Made by a program: the position numbers and the translations under genes | Assembly (NCBI GenBank): GCA_024635795.1 | Contig: JAGXIH010000013.1 | Span: 157,566 to 221,565, forward strand | From: Salegentibacter sp. | GTDB lineage: Bacteria; Bacteroidota; Bacteroidia; Flavobacteriales; Flavobacteriaceae | Reading direction: 5' to 3' | Length of the DNA stretch: 64,000 nucleotides | Notes under the pieces: generated by a model | Database searches by the model: none | What the model was told of the DNA's origin: nothing | Seen by the model: the letters and a program-made list of their open reading frames with translations, nothing else | Shown here: positions 54,341 to 63,581 of the stretch, piece by piece | Layout of the letters: each line of letters starts with the position of its first letter | Position numbering within the stretch: the first letter of the stretch is position 1

Positions 54341-54831
54341 GTTTTATATGACTCATGCGTACCCCTGCCCTTCCCGCTAAATCACCACAATTAAACCACT
54401 CAAAAAATCCATCAAGCCCGGACCTAAATCGAATAAACCGGATGGCACTCCAAACAGACGAAGAGGTTAATATGATGTTGATAGATTCTTTCAGGAATTC
54501 CTACAAATTATAAATCTAATTCCTATATTGTTAAAAATTTAACAAGCAGAGTCCAAATGAATTGGATTTTGCAGCAGGCGGCATCCCCTACATTGCCGTT
54601 TTAAATAAGCACAAGCCCATTTCTGCATGCAGACGGAACAAGAAATTAATCCTGGGAACCTATCTATACTCAAGCCTCGCAAGGCACTTCATAAAACTTT
54701 TTTAAAGGTAAAGGCCTTTGTCCTTAAAGTGGAGATCGGCCGGCTTGGGTTACGAGCTATTGGGTCAGGAAATTACTTTTTATCCCGGGAGAAGTTAGGT
54801 TGAAAGATTATAGAATAAGTTATATAACGAG

Positions 54832-56256
54832 TTAGCAAAAATTACAAATCAAGAGATAGCATTAAATGAAAAATAATTTGAACTCGCCCTTTGCAATATT
54901 TTCAATTTTAGGAATTGCAATTTTATTATTAGGAATTTTAATTGGATTTATTGTAAAAAGCCCTGTTTCTGATACTATAAATATGAATCCTAACATTATA
55001 GTTAAGGATTCAATAGATTTTGAAAAATTAAATAATAGTAGTTATAAAGAAGCTGCTCTTGTTTTTGAAAAATCCGTTGAGAGCACAATTGATAAAGAGT
55101 TTGATAGAACTATTAATTATTTAAATTTCACGATTGCTCTTTTTGCAGGTTTTCTCACAATTACTTTAGTAGCATTTGGATTTTTCACTATCAGAAAAAT
55201 GGCTGAAGCTAAAGAAATGTTGGATAAGATTATTGCTGCTCCAGATTTAGTAATGCAAAAGTATCATGATAATCAATTAAATGAATTATTACCAAAATTA
55301 TTATCGTCAGATAATAGAGAAAAATCAGATGCAATTCAAAGCATATATTCTAACACTCAATTAGATGAGGAAAAACATTTTGATATTCTATCTAACGCAA
55401 TTGACCGAGAATATCAGTATTCTAATTCTTATACATATTTAAACGTTTTCAATCTATTTGATTCTATGTCACGTTTAAATTATTCTAAAACAATTTTAAA
55501 AGGATTCGAACTTTTCGAAAACAATCACAAGGATAGTACGATGCAATTTGTTGTACCTCGAATAATGGAAAGTAAGGAAAGAGGTCATAAAGAAAGATTT
55601 CTAAATTTATTATGTTCAGAAGATAATAGTTTAGTCAACGATTTAATTAAAAATATTGATCATTTCGAAAATTTTGATAAAGAAATGATTATTTACTTAT
55701 CAAAAAATGCCTCAATACAAATAACATTTCGAATTATAAACTCAATTAATCAAAAAAACAATCAATTAATTAACTATAGGGATTTAATCTCTGAGTTAGA
55801 CAAAAAAGTATTTACCTACAATTATTTTCATCAATTCATCAATCTTTTGAGGCAGCAAAATCAATTAGATAAAGAGATTATTATTGAATTAGTAGATAAA
55901 ATAATTGAAAGTAATGAAACCAATATTGACTATTTTTCTAATATCATTAGAACAATTATTAATTCCTCATTATTAGAAAGTGAAAAAGTTTTTATAATCA
56001 AAACATTGCACGAAAAGTATTCATCTACGTACAACATCTCAGATATTTTAAGGAAAATTAAAAATGAGAATAATCTGAATTTTTTAAATATGGAACTTCA
56101 ATTCAAAAATGCAGGTTTATTGTAACTTTTGCTAACATCGGTTACGAGCAAATTGCGGGCAATTAGGTGAAAAGTACTATTTTAGAGACCAAGTAAAACC
56201 AACTAAGCCGACAAGAACGCGTCCCTACTCCACGCCACTTGCCGTAACCAAGACCG
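54832..56256 (+). mobile_element. Integron-like gene cassette (AT-rich orphan gene with its own attC-like site)
   Basis: The unit begins inside GTTAGCA (54831-54837) and ends at the G of GTTGTGC (56256-56262). The GTTAGCAAAA at its start is the exact reverse complement of TTTTGCTAAC (56127-56136), directly after the gene's stop. This is what a cassette shows: its first bases complete the R' site that pairs with R'' of its attC once circularised. GGTTACGAGC occurs both before the cassette (54748) and in its attC (56140). No integrase is seen. Confidence 0.6.
54866..56125 (+). CDS. AT-rich two-TM protein of unknown function (cassette gene)
   Basis: 419 aa. One hydrophobic helix at about 10-29 and a second at about 88-110, separated by a polar stretch with a coiled-coil tendency. 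The rest (120-419) is a soluble, highly helical, Asn/Lys/Ile-rich domain resembling helical repeats (FNLFDSMSRLNYSKTILKG, IMESKERGHKERFLNLLC). I do not recognise a family. Base composition is markedly more AT-rich than neighbouring genes, which indicates transfer. The stop codon lies 4 bp before the R''-like site of the attC-like element. Confidence 0.75.
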   Translation: MKNNLNSPFAIFSILGIAILLLGILIGFIVKSPVSDTINMNPNIIVKDSIDFEKLNNSSYKEAALVFEKSVESTIDKEFDRTINYLNFTIALFAGFLTITLVAFGFFTIRKMAEAKEMLDKIIAAPDLVMQKYHDNQLNELLPKLLSSDNREKSDAIQSIYSNTQLDEEKHFDILSNAIDREYQYSNSYTYLNVFNLFDSMSRLNYSKTILKGFELFENNHKDSTMQFVVPRIMESKERGHKERFLNLLCSEDNSLVNDLIKNIDHFENFDKEMIIYLSKNASIQITFRIINSINQKNNQLINYRDLISELDKKVFTYNYFHQFINLLRQQNQLDKEIIIELVDKIIESNETNIDYFSNIIRTIINSSLLESEKVFIIKTLHEKYSSTYNISDILRKIKNENNLNFLNMELQFKNAGLL

Positions 56257-56262
56257 TTGTGC
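56130..56262 (+). repeat. attC-like recombination site
   Basis: 133 bp: R''-like TGCTAAC, then GGTTACGAGCAA paired with TTGCCGTAACC (one unpaired A in the left arm, like the extrahelical base of attC), and R'-like GTTGTGC at the right end. The length lies in the known attC range (about 57-141 bp). The 276 bp that follow to 56537 hold only a 24-codon frame at 56380 (MLDNGYEMTKNEDGTFHLKA), probably a remnant. Confidence 0.6.
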
Positions 56263-56537
56263 ACAATTTCCACGTTGTTCTGGTCTTCTTGTATGTACTT
56301 TAAGTGATATTTATAAATTTAATTTCTACAAATAAAAAAATTTAATGAGCTTTTCACAAAGAATAGGAAAAACCCTATGCTGGATAATGGTTATGAAATG
56401 ACGAAAAATGAAGATGGGACTTTTCATCTAAAAGCAGTGGATTGTGATTAACCTATTCCGACTGAAATTCACCTAAATCCTCAAAGTTCCCTGATTAGCT
56501 TATCTTGTAATAAATTAAAAATCATATAACAAAGTCT

Positions 56538-56915
56538 ATGAGCCTTTTAAATAAAATACTGGGGAATGCTTCTAATGTCTCTTTAGAAGAGCTAAACGAA
56601 AAATACAAGCGCTTATTAACCGAAAACGAAGAAATAGAATTGGGATTTTCTCTGCTTCGTGATGTTTTTATGTTTACCAACAAACGCCTGATCCTAATCG
56701 ATATTCAGGGCTTAACCGGTAGAAAGCAGGAATACCTGTCGCTCCCTTACAAACATATTTCTAGGTTCTCCCTGGAAACCGCCGGTACTTTCGACCTCGA
56801 TGCCGAACTAAAGATCTGGATTTCCAGTGAAAACACCCCTACCGTGAGTAAAAGGTTCAATAAGAGTATAGATATCTACGGCGTACAGAGATACCTGGCC
56901 GGAAAGGTATTGTAA
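56538..56915 (+). CDS. Bacterial PH-domain protein
   Basis: 125 aa. Matches the bPH domain: an N-terminal helix (LEELNEKYKRLLTENEEIEL), FSLLRDVFMFTNKRLILIDI, and SLPYKHISRFSLETAGTFDL, ending in VQRYLAGKVL. Cytoplasmic; function unknown in this family. It is composed like the chromosomal core, so the cassette insertion ends before it. Confidence 0.87.
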   Translation: MSLLNKILGNASNVSLEELNEKYKRLLTENEEIELGFSLLRDVFMFTNKRLILIDIQGLTGRKQEYLSLPYKHISRFSLETAGTFDLDAELKIWISSENTPTVSKRFNKSIDIYGVQRYLAGKVL

Positions 56916-57026
56916 ATTTAAAGGTCCAATAGAGACCTGGCTATCAATTCTATTTACAGGTAATTCCCTCATAATTATAATGCGTAAATAACTACTTTTA
57001 TATTTGCCAGGACAACAAGCGCCTTA

Positions 57027-58109
57027 TTGGAATTTTATAAAAAAATAAATGAGAACCAGCCTATCCAATACCTTATTGGAATTGGCACTATTATCTTGGT
57101 TTCGCTTCTTTCATATCTTTTTATTGATATTATTGGTTACCAGGTTGTAGCGCTTATTCTTCTGCTTGCTGTTTCTATCCTGGCGATGTTCTTCGAAATT
57201 TACCCCATAGTCACTGTAGCTGTTTTAAGTGCATTGATCTGGAATTTCTTCTTTATTCAACCCCAATACACTTTTAAGATCAGCACTCCCGAAGACGCGC
57301 TTTTCTTCTTAATGTATTTTATGATAGCCGTGATGAATGCTGTTTTTACCACAAAGATCAGGAAAGCCGAAGCCGCGACCCGAAAACGAAAAGAGAGAGG
57401 TAAAACCCTGGAATTATACAACACCATGCTGAATTCACTTTCCCATGAATTAAAAACCCCAATAGCAGCCATTATAGGATCTGTTGATACCTTGAAGGAA
57501 AATTCAGTAAAACTATCTCAGCAGAATAAAAATGAACTTTACTCCGAAATTGAAATTGCCGGAAACAGGCTAAACCGACAGGTGAAAAACCTGCTTAATA
57601 TGAGCCGACTGGAGAGTGATTCCATACAACTACAATTGAACTGGTATGATATAAATGAATTAATCCATGGGGTGATTCAAGTCAATAAGCCTGATTCTGC
57701 TAATCATAAAATCCTTTTTAAACCTGGTGACGACCTTCCCCTTTTCCGGTTAGATGCTGCTTTGGTAGAGCAAATATTACATAATATTCTGCATAATGCG
57801 CTTCAGTATACCCCTACCCGATCGCTCATTGAAATCGAGGTCTCTCATACTTCATTAGACTGTGTTATTGAAATAGCCGACAATGGGAAGGGTTTTCCGG
57901 AGGATACATTAGATAGGGTATTTGATAAATTTTACCGTTTACCGAATTCGGCCATCGGTGGCACAGGACTTGGACTTTCTATCGCCCTGGGATTTGCCAG
58001 GGCCCATAATGGAACTATTCAATTAAAAAACCGACCTTCGGGGGGCGCGATATTTACAATAAGAATACCTGCCGCCATGACCGATCCAAAAAGATATCAG
58101 AATGAATAA
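57027..58109 (+). CDS. KdpD-like sensor histidine kinase (DUF4118) lacking the USP half
   Basis: 360 aa, TTG start. Four membrane helices (15-35, 38-58, 60-76, 90-110) form the DUF4118 sensor domain. HisKA has SLSHELKTPIAAII (His140), and the HATPase has ILHNILHNALQYTP, DNGKGFP and GGTGLGLSIALGF. Classical KdpD has an additional N-terminal KdpD/USP region that is missing here, a short form also known in other Bacteroidota. It overlaps the response regulator by 8 bp, and potassium uptake genes follow, which supports K+ or turgor sensing. Confidence 0.9.
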   Translation: MEFYKKINENQPIQYLIGIGTIILVSLLSYLFIDIIGYQVVALILLLAVSILAMFFEIYPIVTVAVLSALIWNFFFIQPQYTFKISTPEDALFFLMYFMIAVMNAVFTTKIRKAEAATRKRKERGKTLELYNTMLNSLSHELKTPIAAIIGSVDTLKENSVKLSQQNKNELYSEIEIAGNRLNRQVKNLLNMSRLESDSIQLQLNWYDINELIHGVIQVNKPDSANHKILFKPGDDLPLFRLDAALVEQILHNILHNALQYTPTRSLIEIEVSHTSLDCVIEIADNGKGFPEDTLDRVFDKFYRLPNSAIGGTGLGLSIALGFARAHNGTIQLKNRPSGGAIFTIRIPAAMTDPKRYQNE

Positions 58110-58779
58110 TGCTGAAATACTTGTTATTGATGATGAACCTCAAATCAGGAAACTGCTCAAGATTTCCCTGGAAAGCAATGATTATAAAGTCACCTTAGCA
58201 GAAACCGGCACTGAAGGCCTGCATCTTGCAGCGAACCACACTCCTGATCTTATCATCCTTGATTTGGGTCTACCCGATAAAAACGGTCATGAATTATTAA
58301 AGGAATTACGGGAGTGGTATGAAAAATCCATCATTATTCTTTCGGTACAGGATGAAGAGACCGATATCATTAAATGCCTGGATAATGGTGCTACCGATTA
58401 TCTTACTAAACCCTTTAGAACAGGAGAACTACTGGCCAGAATAAGATCATCCCTCAGAATTAACCAGAATACGGATTTAAAACCAAGAATTTTTGCCAAT
58501 GATCTTGAGATCGATCTTTCTGCAAGACTGGTTGAAAAAGATAAAAAACCCGTTAAATTAACCTCTACCGAATACAATTTAATAGCGCTCCTGGCAAAAA
58601 ACCAGGGGAGAGTTCTCACCCATCAGTTTATACTTAAGAAGGTTTGGGGAGTGGGCTCCCAGAACGAAACCCAATACCTTCGGGTTTTTATTGCTCAGCT
58701 TCGTAAAAAACTGGAAAAAAATCCAAATGTCCCTGTTCATATTATAACCGAAAGTGGCGTAGGCTATCGTTTTGTCTAA
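58102..58779 (+). CDS. KdpE-like response regulator (OmpR/PhoB family)
   Basis: 225 aa. Receiver domain with acidic pocket IDDEPQ, phospho-Asp54 in LIILDLGLPD and TKPFRTGELLARI; OmpR-type winged helix from about 130 (KLTSTEYNLIALLAKNQGRV, RVFIAQLRKKLE). A direct repeat that could be its operator lies immediately after its stop codon, before the potassium uptake genes. Confidence 0.92.
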   Translation: MNNAEILVIDDEPQIRKLLKISLESNDYKVTLAETGTEGLHLAANHTPDLIILDLGLPDKNGHELLKELREWYEKSIIILSVQDEETDIIKCLDNGATDYLTKPFRTGELLARIRSSLRINQNTDLKPRIFANDLEIDLSARLVEKDKKPVKLTSTEYNLIALLAKNQGRVLTHQFILKKVWGVGSQNETQYLRVFIAQLRKKLEKNPNVPVHIITESGVGYRFV

Positions 58780-58847
58780 TCTTTATAAAATCTTTATGTC
58801 TTTGCCCTAAATTTTATATTCTTTTTATACCTTGAGTCCTAACTTTG
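58780..58847 (+). promoter_or_regulatory. Promoter with PhoB/KdpE-like direct-repeat operator for the potassium uptake genes
   Basis: TCTTTAT at 58780-58786 and 58791-58797 form a direct repeat with an 11-bp period, as bound by OmpR/PhoB-type regulators. TTCTTTTTATAC further on is a looser third copy. TAACTTTG at 58840-58847 is the -7 box. The site lies between the regulator gene and the small ORF/trkH. Confidence 0.5.
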
Positions 58848-58876
58848 CAAGTCAATCAACTAAACCAACATCATGG

Positions 58877-59005
58877 ATGGCTAAGCGGAAAGATAGCTCA
58901 GGAGAAACTAAAAATGAGTTTAATTCTCACCTAAAATGGCCGGCGATAATTATGGGAATTTTAATTGTAGTATTAATAGTTAGCCTCAATTATTGTTCCC
59001 GATAA
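58877..59005 (+). CDS. 42-aa single-helix membrane peptide before trkH (missing from ORF track)
   Basis: The ATG at 58877 encodes MAKRKDSSGETKNEFNSHLK, then a single helix WPAIIMGILIVVLIVSLNYC, ending CSR. A positive N-terminus and one membrane span of about 20 residues resemble small transporter-associated subunits such as KdpF. It starts 29 bp after the -7 box and ends 21 bp before trkH, so it should be translated from the same mRNA. Role unknown. Confidence 0.6.
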   Translation: MAKRKDSSGETKNEFNSHLKWPAIIMGILIVVLIVSLNYCSR

Positions 59006-59026
59006 GGTATTAAATTCTTCCTCTTA

Positions 59027-60814
59027 ATGTTATCATTTTTAAATTCGTTTCAGTCCAATGTAAAAGTGGAAAGTAGACTCAGGAAATTCTCAGGTTTCTT
59101 AAGTTTGATGGGAATAGGTTTAGCCATTTTCGATCTGGGCTTTACCCATGGAGAAGGAGAAAAGGCCATACTTAAGGAACTCTATTATTTTATCATAGGA
59201 ATAGGCCTGGTTATTATACTCTTCAGGAAATTCATAGCCAGGGAAAAACCTCCTAAAAAAGTAGTACTATTTGACTGGCTGTTAAGCATAGCTTTTCTGC
59301 TCCTGCTCTTTGTCAGGAATGAATTTATAGTAGAAAATTTTGAGTTTTTAAAGTTCTTTAATAAGATGGGATGGCTTTACCTGGCCATATTCCTGTATTT
59401 CCTCCGCGAGATTTTTTCCTTTCGGATGAATTTCAAAAAGGAATATCTTAACCCCGCCCAACTCTTTGTAATTAGCTTTATGCTAATTATTTTCCTGGGG
59501 ACACTTTTTCTATTGCTCCCAAAAGCCACCCATTCAGGCATTTCCCTGGTTGATGCACTTTTTACAGCTACCAGCGCGGTTTGTGTCACCGGGCTTATCG
59601 TCGTAGACACCGGGACCTTTTTTACAGGCTTCGGGCAGAGTGTCATCATGATCTTAATTCAGTTGGGAGGCCTTGGGATAATGACCTTCGCGAGTTATTT
59701 TAGTTATTTTTTCCGCGGAAATACCTCTTATGCTAATCAGCTTATGCTGAAAGATATCAGCAATTCAGATAAAATAGGTGAAGTTTTCGAAATCTTAAAA
59801 AAAATTCTTTTGCTCACCTTTGGGATCGAAGCAATAGGAGCACTCCTGATCTATCTAAATCTGGACAGGAGTCTTTTCAGCTCGGTTCCCGATCAAATAT
59901 TCTTTTCGGTGTTCCACAGTATTTCCGGCTTTTGTAACGCCGGCTTCTCTACCCTGGAGAACAGTCTTTACGAACCGGGGTTCCGGTTTAATTATCCCTT
60001 GCATCTCATCATCGCAGCATTGTTTATTCTTGGCGGTATTGGCTTCCCTATCCTGCTTAACATGTATAAATATCTCCGGTATTATTTTTTAAGAAAATTT
60101 CAAAAATTTAAAGATCCCAGACAGGCGAATTATTTACCCTGGGTGCTTAACCTTAATTCACGGATCATACTTCTCACTACTTTGATTTTACTAATTAGCG
60201 GTACGGTGGTATTCTATATATTTGAATATAACAATACCCTGGCAGAACACGGCCCATTCGGAAAAATAGTGACCGCATTCTTTGGGGCCGCTACCCCCAG
60301 AACCGCCGGTTTTAACTCGGTAGATACCTCGGCACTTCATTTCTCCACCTTAATGATCGTATTTCTACTGATGTGGATAGGTGCTTCCCCGGCATCAACA
60401 GGAGGGGGAATAAAAACCAGTACTATCGCTTTGGCTTCGCTCAATTTCTTTAGCCTTGCCCGCGGAAAAGATAGGATTGAGGCTTACCACCGTGAAATTT
60501 CTACCCTTTCAGTAAGACGTGCTTTTGCCATTATATCCTTATCCCTGTTGGTTATTGGCGCATCCATTTTTCTGATCGCGACTTTAGAAGGAGATAAAAA
60601 TATTACCGATATCACTTTTGAAGCATTTTCAGCATACAGTACGGTAGGATTGAGCATGGGAATTACCGCGGGCCTTAGTAGTTATTCCAAGTTGGTAATA
60701 ATTGCCACTATGTTTATAGGAAGGGTCGGTATGCTTACGGTACTTATTGCGATGCTTAGAAACATAAAAAATCTTAATTACCGGTATCCTTCAGAAGAGA
60801 TATTGATCAACTAA
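59027..60814 (+). CDS. TrkH/KtrB family potassium transporter
   Basis: 595 aa. The four pore-loop motifs of the family are visible: ATSAVCVTGL, SISGFCNAGFS, ATPRTAGFNS and AYSTVGLSMG. An N-terminal extension (about 1-140) adds four hydrophobic helices before the core, longer than typical KtrB. Role: K+ (or Na+-coupled K+) uptake across the inner membrane. Followed by trkA/ktrA after 11 bp. Confidence 0.93.
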   Translation: MLSFLNSFQSNVKVESRLRKFSGFLSLMGIGLAIFDLGFTHGEGEKAILKELYYFIIGIGLVIILFRKFIAREKPPKKVVLFDWLLSIAFLLLLFVRNEFIVENFEFLKFFNKMGWLYLAIFLYFLREIFSFRMNFKKEYLNPAQLFVISFMLIIFLGTLFLLLPKATHSGISLVDALFTATSAVCVTGLIVVDTGTFFTGFGQSVIMILIQLGGLGIMTFASYFSYFFRGNTSYANQLMLKDISNSDKIGEVFEILKKILLLTFGIEAIGALLIYLNLDRSLFSSVPDQIFFSVFHSISGFCNAGFSTLENSLYEPGFRFNYPLHLIIAALFILGGIGFPILLNMYKYLRYYFLRKFQKFKDPRQANYLPWVLNLNSRIILLTTLILLISGTVVFYIFEYNNTLAEHGPFGKIVTAFFGAATPRTAGFNSVDTSALHFSTLMIVFLLMWIGASPASTGGGIKTSTIALASLNFFSLARGKDRIEAYHREISTLSVRRAFAIISLSLLVIGASIFLIATLEGDKNITDITFEAFSAYSTVGLSMGITAGLSSYSKLVIIATMFIGRVGMLTVLIAMLRNIKNLNYRYPSEEILIN

Positions 60815-60825
60815 AATTTTAGAAT

Positions 60826-61524
60826 ATGAAATATATAATAATAGGATTAGGAAATTTTGGCGCATCCCTGGCTGAGAAACTGACTTCCATGGGCAATGAA
60901 GTGATTGGAGTAGACAATAACATGGATCGCGTTGAAGCCATAAAGGAGAAGATCACTCATGCGATAAGCCTGGATGCGACAGAATTTAACGCGGTGACCA
61001 ACTTACCGCTTAAAGATACCGATGTAGTAATAGTTGGAATAGGTGAAGATCTGGGAGCCAACATTATGGCTACGGCCTTAATGAAACAACTTAAAGTAAA
61101 AAGGTTGATAAGCAGGGCTGTATCATCCTTACAGGAAATGGTTCTCGAAGCTATGGGTGTAGAAGAGATCATTCACCCCGAAGAGGAAACCGCAGAGCGT
61201 TGGTCTAAAAAACTCAATCTTGAAGGGGTAATAGATTCTTTTGAAGTAACCGGAGAGTATAGTATCGTTGAGACCGAGGTCCCAAAGGAGTATGATGGAC
61301 GAACCCTGGAAGAGGTAGGTTTAAAGCGTGATTTTAATATCATTGTGCTTACTACCATTAAAATTTCCGGAGAAAAAAATGAAATTGGGGCCAATAAAAA
61401 TGTCTCTTCGGTACAGGGAGTGGCTTCAGCACAAACCAAATTACATTATGGTGATGTGATGGTATTGTACGGCAATAACCGCGATATAAAAAAGCTGCTA
61501 AAGGAGGTCAAAGCAAAAAAATAA
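60826..61524 (+). CDS. TrkA/KtrA family RCK regulatory subunit
   Basis: 232 aa. One RCK unit: KYIIIGLGNFGASLAEKL and VIGVDNNMDRVE (NAD/ATP-binding Rossmann), then a TrkA-C part (about 140-225). It gates the TrkH-type channel encoded just upstream according to nucleotide status. Single RCK length points to KtrA rather than two-unit TrkA. Confidence 0.93.
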   Translation: MKYIIIGLGNFGASLAEKLTSMGNEVIGVDNNMDRVEAIKEKITHAISLDATEFNAVTNLPLKDTDVVIVGIGEDLGANIMATALMKQLKVKRLISRAVSSLQEMVLEAMGVEEIIHPEEETAERWSKKLNLEGVIDSFEVTGEYSIVETEVPKEYDGRTLEEVGLKRDFNIIVLTTIKISGEKNEIGANKNVSSVQGVASAQTKLHYGDVMVLYGNNRDIKKLLKEVKAKK

Positions 61525-61833
61525 AAATGATCGAAACCCGAAGGGCGAGAGTTTGACCTGCTGAAAATGAGAATTTTGGTTCCCGTTTCTTTTTCTTTAT
61601 TTGAATGAAATAAGAATGCCCACTTCCGTGTTTGGGGCTGCTGGAAATGGCGGATTCTTGAGTTTCGCGAAATAAACATAAATTGATGTTATTCCATATG
61701 GGGGATTTCCCCTATTTTTAACCAAATATTTTTTCTCTTTATGAAGAAATTCCGGAAATAATTGTTTCGGGAACCGATTGCCGGGGTGTTTTTATATTCC
61801 CAGTTTTGAATATTCTTCCAAGCAGGTATTCGT
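61525..61833. other. Intergenic region with no recognisable gene
   Basis: 309 bp between converging genes. Short ORFs here are not protein-like. No clear terminator stem with a T-run was found. Confidence 0.5.
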
Positions 61834-62871
61834 TTAATTGCAGTAAATTATTTCACGTATAATCACGCTGTTCAAAGTACCATCCAGCCTTTCTCTCTTA
61901 ATTACCCAATTCCCACGATTATCGTTTTCTGTTTCACTTGTCCTCATACTTGTTGAACCGGAGTATTGGCCACTGTAATCCCATACGATTATTTTGGACT
62001 CTTTATGGGTTTTTAAAGCGCTAAGCGTGTCCTTTTCTTCATTAAATCTGTATTCGTTAGAATTTGTAGAATCTGCATATTTCCTGGCAATAGTTCTTTC
62101 AGATAAATATCCCATTCTACTGTACTCTTCTTTTATTTCAGTCTTAACCCCAGGCTGAGTTACCGCTTTGGAAATTTCATCCAATTCTCCATTTGAATAT
62201 TTTTGGCTTATTAAAGTATCTCCTGCCCTATGGTATTCATAAGTTATTGAGTCGTTAGGATAAAGTGTTTTTTCATCCTTAGTCCCCGTTATACTTTTTC
62301 CGATGATGATCCCATACCCATTTTTAGTATTTACCTTAATCTGCTCGATTAACCTATCAGCTTCATCATATTTAAAAACACTGTAGGTCCTTAAAGTATC
62401 TCTCCTATAATGTTCCTGCCGAATTACCAGGCTATCTCTAAAACTGTTCCTATAGGATTCATTTTTATTGTTATTGAAATAGAAATTAGTGGAATCAGGA
62501 TATTGGGATGTATTTGAAAAATACTGAACGATCTTAAATTTTTTATCGTAGTGATTTTTTCTTTTCAGCATGGTTATTCTCCCCAGGGAGTCATAAACAA
62601 TGGTTTGAGATGGGGTTGAATCATTTTCAGTATAGCTTATTCGTTTAGTCAATTTAGCATTATTAAATACAGCCAGATATTCCCTGTTGATGGTATCTAA
62701 TTCCATCCGGTTTTTCTTGAAATAAGAAGATTTAACTCTGATACTATCTACACAAGCCTGGTAATCTAAAGCACGAGCAGGAACAACATAACGGTTAATT
62801 GGATTTTGTTGTGAATATATGCTGAAGGATATTAATAGGAAAAGTAAAAAAGTTTTAATTTCAATCTTCAT
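61834..62871 (-). CDS. Secreted protein with YD/RHS-like repeats, unknown function
   Basis: 345 aa. Signal peptide MKIEIKTFLLFLLISFSIYS. The body shows irregular YD-type strands (IVYDSLGRITMLKRKNHYDK, FKYDEADRLIEQIKVNTK, REEYSRMGYLSERTI-like), as in small toxin/YD-repeat-like or MORN-like surface proteins of Bacteroidota. No clear polymorphic toxin domain. Located beside the attC-like repeats, so it may itself be an older cassette passenger, but I found no matching boundary. Confidence 0.65.
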   Translation of the reverse strand: MKIEIKTFLLFLLISFSIYSQQNPINRYVVPARALDYQACVDSIRVKSSYFKKNRMELDTINREYLAVFNNAKLTKRISYTENDSTPSQTIVYDSLGRITMLKRKNHYDKKFKIVQYFSNTSQYPDSTNFYFNNNKNESYRNSFRDSLVIRQEHYRRDTLRTYSVFKYDEADRLIEQIKVNTKNGYGIIIGKSITGTKDEKTLYPNDSITYEYHRAGDTLISQKYSNGELDEISKAVTQPGVKTEIKEEYSRMGYLSERTIARKYADSTNSNEYRFNEEKDTLSALKTHKESKIIVWDYSGQYSGSTSMRTSETENDNRGNWVIKRERLDGTLNSVIIREIIYCN

Positions 62872-62944
62872 AGAAATGCTTAATAATGCTCTTTAAAACT
62901 TAAATATAAAAAAATCTCCTGGTTTTCAATAGGATTCCACCTTG

Positions 62945-63073
62945 TTCCGGATTATCCCGTTAGGTTCCGACCGAAGGGAACAGCGCAGCACAATCCGCTA
63001 AGCTAGCGAGCCCGAAGTTTCGATTTGAGACAGGTTTGAGCATTGCTTTTCATAGGATACATTATTGTAGCAC
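62945..63073 (-). repeat. attC-like repeat A (3' end of cassette 2, degenerate distal end)
   Basis: On the minus strand it begins GTGCTACAA one base after the stop codon of the 161-aa gene, then TATCC ... GGGATA arms and an 88-bp core (62963-63050). That core is about 85% identical by eye to the core of repeat B (GGTTCC.ACCGAAGGGAACAG, then CGCAGCACAATCCGCT). The expected GTT-type right end is not found, so the site looks decayed. Confidence 0.55.
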
Positions 63074-63074
63074 G

Positions 63075-63560
63075 TTATTTATATTCATATTTATTCCGCC
63101 AAACATTTTCTCCTTTTAAAAACGTAAGCAGTATTTCAGTCATTTGGTCAACCGTTTCTAGTGGCTTTGCCATTAGTATATGGTCATCATCTGTCACAAA
63201 TCCAGATGCTAAACCGTCATCTCTTAAACTTCCACCCACGTCCAAAGCTTTATATCCATTACCATTTTCGTCTTCTAATTGCACAATGTGAAATTCATTC
63301 CAATTAATTGATTTCATAGTGCTTTTTATTATTTCCGCTGTCGCTTTTTCAGATATAGTTTTTGTGTTTTCTCCGTAGTCATAAGTGACAACAAGTTTTA
63401 AATCTCGTTTTTCTTGTCGGATTTCACTATTCGGTAATTCAGTCCTATTTTCAGCAATTTCGAGTGTGCTGGATTTCTGTTTTGTATTCCAAATAATCAA
63501 AATAATTATCCCGATTAAAGCTAAAACTCCTAAGATTATGTAGGTATTCATTCTTTTCAT
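63075..63560 (-). CDS. Single-TM protein of unknown function (cassette gene)
   Basis: 161 aa. N-terminal membrane helix (YIILGVLALIGIIILIIW), a polar linker and a small alpha/beta domain (DLKLVVTYDYGENTKTISEK, NWNEFHIVQLEDENGNGYKA). I do not recognise a family. It starts 28 bp inside a boundary TTGTAGCAC and ends directly at GTGCTACAA, its reverse complement, the cassette hallmark. The alternate start is Met4 (63551). Confidence 0.72.
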   Translation of the reverse strand: MKRMNTYIILGVLALIGIIILIIWNTKQKSSTLEIAENRTELPNSEIRQEKRDLKLVVTYDYGENTKTISEKATAEIIKSTMKSINWNEFHIVQLEDENGNGYKALDVGGSLRDDGLASGFVTDDDHILMAKPLETVDQMTEILLTFLKGENVWRNKYEYK

Positions 63561-63581
63561 TTGATTTTTTTTGATAATGTG

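Noticed and set aside
54289-54831. Integrase-driven genomic island using tRNA-Arg as attachment site
   Set aside because: No integrase gene and no duplicated tRNA 3' end were found; the cassette model explains the insertion better.
56380-56454. 24-codon ORF (MLDNGYEMTKNEDGTFHLKA...)
   Set aside because: Protein-like but too short and without context; kept only as a possible gene remnant after the attC-like site.
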